DNA of 64,000 nt from Stenotrophomonas maltophilia (GTDB lineage: Bacteria; Pseudomonadota; Gammaproteobacteria; Xanthomonadales; Xanthomonadaceae), in assembly GCF_023518235.1 (NCBI RefSeq), contig NZ_CP090423.1, positions 4,667,001 through 4,731,000 of the forward strand, written 5' to 3'. The position numbers were made by a program, and so were the translations under genes. Below the pieces are notes generated by a model. It saw nothing but the letters and a program-made list of their open reading frames with translations. It searched no databases and was not told the DNA's origin. Positions within the stretch are counted from its first letter, which is position 1, and every line of letters begins with the position of its first letter. Positions 62,775 to 64,000 of this stretch are shown here, piece after piece.

Positions 62775-64000
62775 ATGAATAAACGGGCCAAGGGCGCGAA
62801 GCGTCCGCTCACCTATCTTTCCGCTGCGCTGCTGGCCCTGGCCAGCAGTTCGGCGCTCGCCCTCGGTCTGGGCGACATCCGTGTCCTGTCCAAGCCCGGC
62901 CAGCCATTGCTGGCCGAGATCCCGGTGGTCTCGGCCGACCCCTCCGAGCTGGAGAACCTGCGCGTGGCGCTGGCCTCGCCGGTCACCTTCGAACGTGTCG
63001 GCCTGCAGCGGCCCAGCGGGCTGGTCAGCGAGCTGCAGTTCGAGCTGACCCGCAATGCGCAGGGCAGGGCGGTGGTGCGGGTGACTTCGCAGGCGCCGGT
63101 CGAGGCCCCGTCGTTGAGTTTCCTGATCGAGGCCGACTGGGGCCAGGGCCGGCTGGTGCGCGAGTATTCGGCGCTGGTTGACGCGCCGGCCAGTGCGTTG
63201 GCCGTTGCCGAACCGGAGATTGTTGCCCCGGCAGGGACCCTGTCCAACACCATCGCCCGTGAGCCAGCCCCCACGCCGGCTACCCAGGCCGAACCGGCCC
63301 GTGCAGCGGCGGCGCCGGCAGCATCGCGCTCGGCATCGGCATCGGCATCGGCATCGATTGCGGCCGATGGCAGCCTCACCGTGCAGCGCGGCCAGACGCT
63401 GTCGCAGATCGCCGCCACGGTCGCGCGCGGCAGCCAGGTCAGCCGCGATCGCGCGATGATCGCGCTGCTGCGTGCCAATCCGGAGGCTTTCATCCGCGGC
63501 AACGTGAATCTGCTCAAGCAGGGCGCGGTGCTGCGCATGCCGGGTACCGATGCAGTGGCCGCGATCGACGCAGGCGAGGCCGCCGCGCTGGTGCGCGAGC
63601 ACACCGCGCAGTGGCGCCAGGCACGTACCGTGCCGCAGCCCGCCGGCACCGTCGCACCGGTTGCCAAGGCAGCCGCAGCAGACGCTTCCTCCCCGGCTGC
63701 GGCCAACGGGGCACGACTTGAAATCGCCCCGGCGCTGGCCTCCGACGCTGCGCACGCGGGCACAACCACCGGCACTGGTGCCGGCAGCGAGGGTGACATG
63801 CTGGGCAACGAACAACTGCGCCAGGCCCGCGAGGACATCGCCACCCGCGATGCCGAGATTGGTGAGCTGAAGCAGCGTGTGGCCGATCTGGAAAAACTGA
63901 AGGAACAGCAGCAATCGCTGATCGCGATGAAGGACAACGACCTGGCCGCCGCACAGCAGCGGTTGGCACAGGCTCCGGAATCGCGCGACGCGGCCGCCCC
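62775..64000 (+). CDS. fimV: FimV-like pilus assembly protein (5' part, cut by window end)
   Basis: The first 408 codons are visible. The order matches FimV: a signal peptide (YLSAALLALASSSALALG), the N-terminal periplasmic domain (GLGDIRVLSKPGQPLLAEIPV), a low-complexity Ala/Ser stretch at residues 186-195 written by TCGGCA hexamers, a LysM domain near residues 197-253 (LTVQRGQTLSQIAATVARGS), then a coiled coil (LKQRVADLEKLKEQQ) that begins the central part. FimV organises type IV pili and cell-pole components at the peptidoglycan. asd upstream is the conserved neighbour. Membrane segment and C-terminal FimV domain lie beyond the window. Confidence 0.9.
   Translation, partial: MNKRAKGAKRPLTYLSAALLALASSSALALGLGDIRVLSKPGQPLLAEIPVVSADPSELENLRVALASPVTFERVGLQRPSGLVSELQFELTRNAQGRAVVRVTSQAPVEAPSLSFLIEADWGQGRLVREYSALVDAPASALAVAEPEIVAPAGTLSNTIAREPAPTPATQAEPARAAAAPAASRSASASASASIAADGSLTVQRGQTLSQIAATVARGSQVSRDRAMIALLRANPEAFIRGNVNLLKQGAVLRMPGTDAVAAIDAGEAAALVREHTAQWRQARTVPQPAGTVAPVAKAAAADASSPAAANGARLEIAPALASDAAHAGTTTGTGAGSEGDMLGNEQLRQAREDIATRDAEIGELKQRVADLEKLKEQQQSLIAMKDNDLAAAQQRLAQAPESRDAAA

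Overview
The window is about 64 kb of GC-rich, gene-dense chromosome and looks like Stenotrophomonas (S. maltophilia group) or a very close Xanthomonadaceae relative. The grounds are strong G/C bias at third codon positions, several TonB-dependent receptors and secreted peptidases, gammaproteobacterial operons such as maf-rng-yhdP-tldD, prmB-aroC and asd-fimV, and many short palindromes bounded by GTAG that fit the SMAG/REP-like repeats described in S. maltophilia. I see no rRNA, tRNA, CRISPR array, phage or transposase gene. The species assignment is inference; no search was run.

Layout. 1-6.4 kb: tail of an alpha/beta hydrolase, an ArcD-like antiporter, a TonB-dependent receptor, a TonB-type energy transducer and a SIMPL-domain protein, mostly on the minus strand. 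6.5-16.5 kb: the conserved envelope/RNA cluster maf (yhdE), rng, yhdP and tldD, then darP (yjgA), pmbA (tldE) and a DUF4870 membrane protein; TldD and PmbA form one protease. 16.5-19 kb: ispA, xseB and tilS on the minus strand. 19.0-19.6 kb is a non-coding block with two facing copies of a structured repeat of about 190 bp. 19.6-25.7 kb: a phosphatase lipoprotein with a translationally coupled WG-repeat protein, a dicarboxylate/amino-acid symporter, a 41-bp tandem repeat array, two NlpC/P60 hydrolases and slyD.

25.8-34 kb: a DUF418 membrane protein, a DadA-like oxidase overlapping gorA, an EamA exporter overlapping an alkyltransferase-like DNA repair protein, a rhomboid protease, a phytoene-dehydrogenase-like oxidoreductase and a VOC protein. 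34-47 kb: a minus-strand peptide-related block with two M13 peptidase homologues (one lacking a zinc-ligand histidine), an S9 peptidase and two large TonB-dependent receptors; together they suggest uptake and breakdown of peptides or proteins at the cell surface. 47-64 kb: housekeeping genes apbC, dcd, a 55-residue membrane protein, a HIT protein, a dienelactone hydrolase, rimO, a DUF3025 protein, greB, a HerA-like ATPase, a lytic transglycosylase, rraB, psd, a SCO-family copper protein, prmB, aroC, a 2-hydroxyacid dehydrogenase, asd and the start of fimV, which runs off the end.

Recurrent themes are four-base overlaps between stop and start codons (ATGA/GTGA/CTGA) that imply translational coupling, GTAG repeat ends that supply the stop codons of four genes, repeat-driven remodelling of gene ends, and several genes whose -10 box lies only 6-7 bases before the start codon, as expected for leaderless mRNAs.
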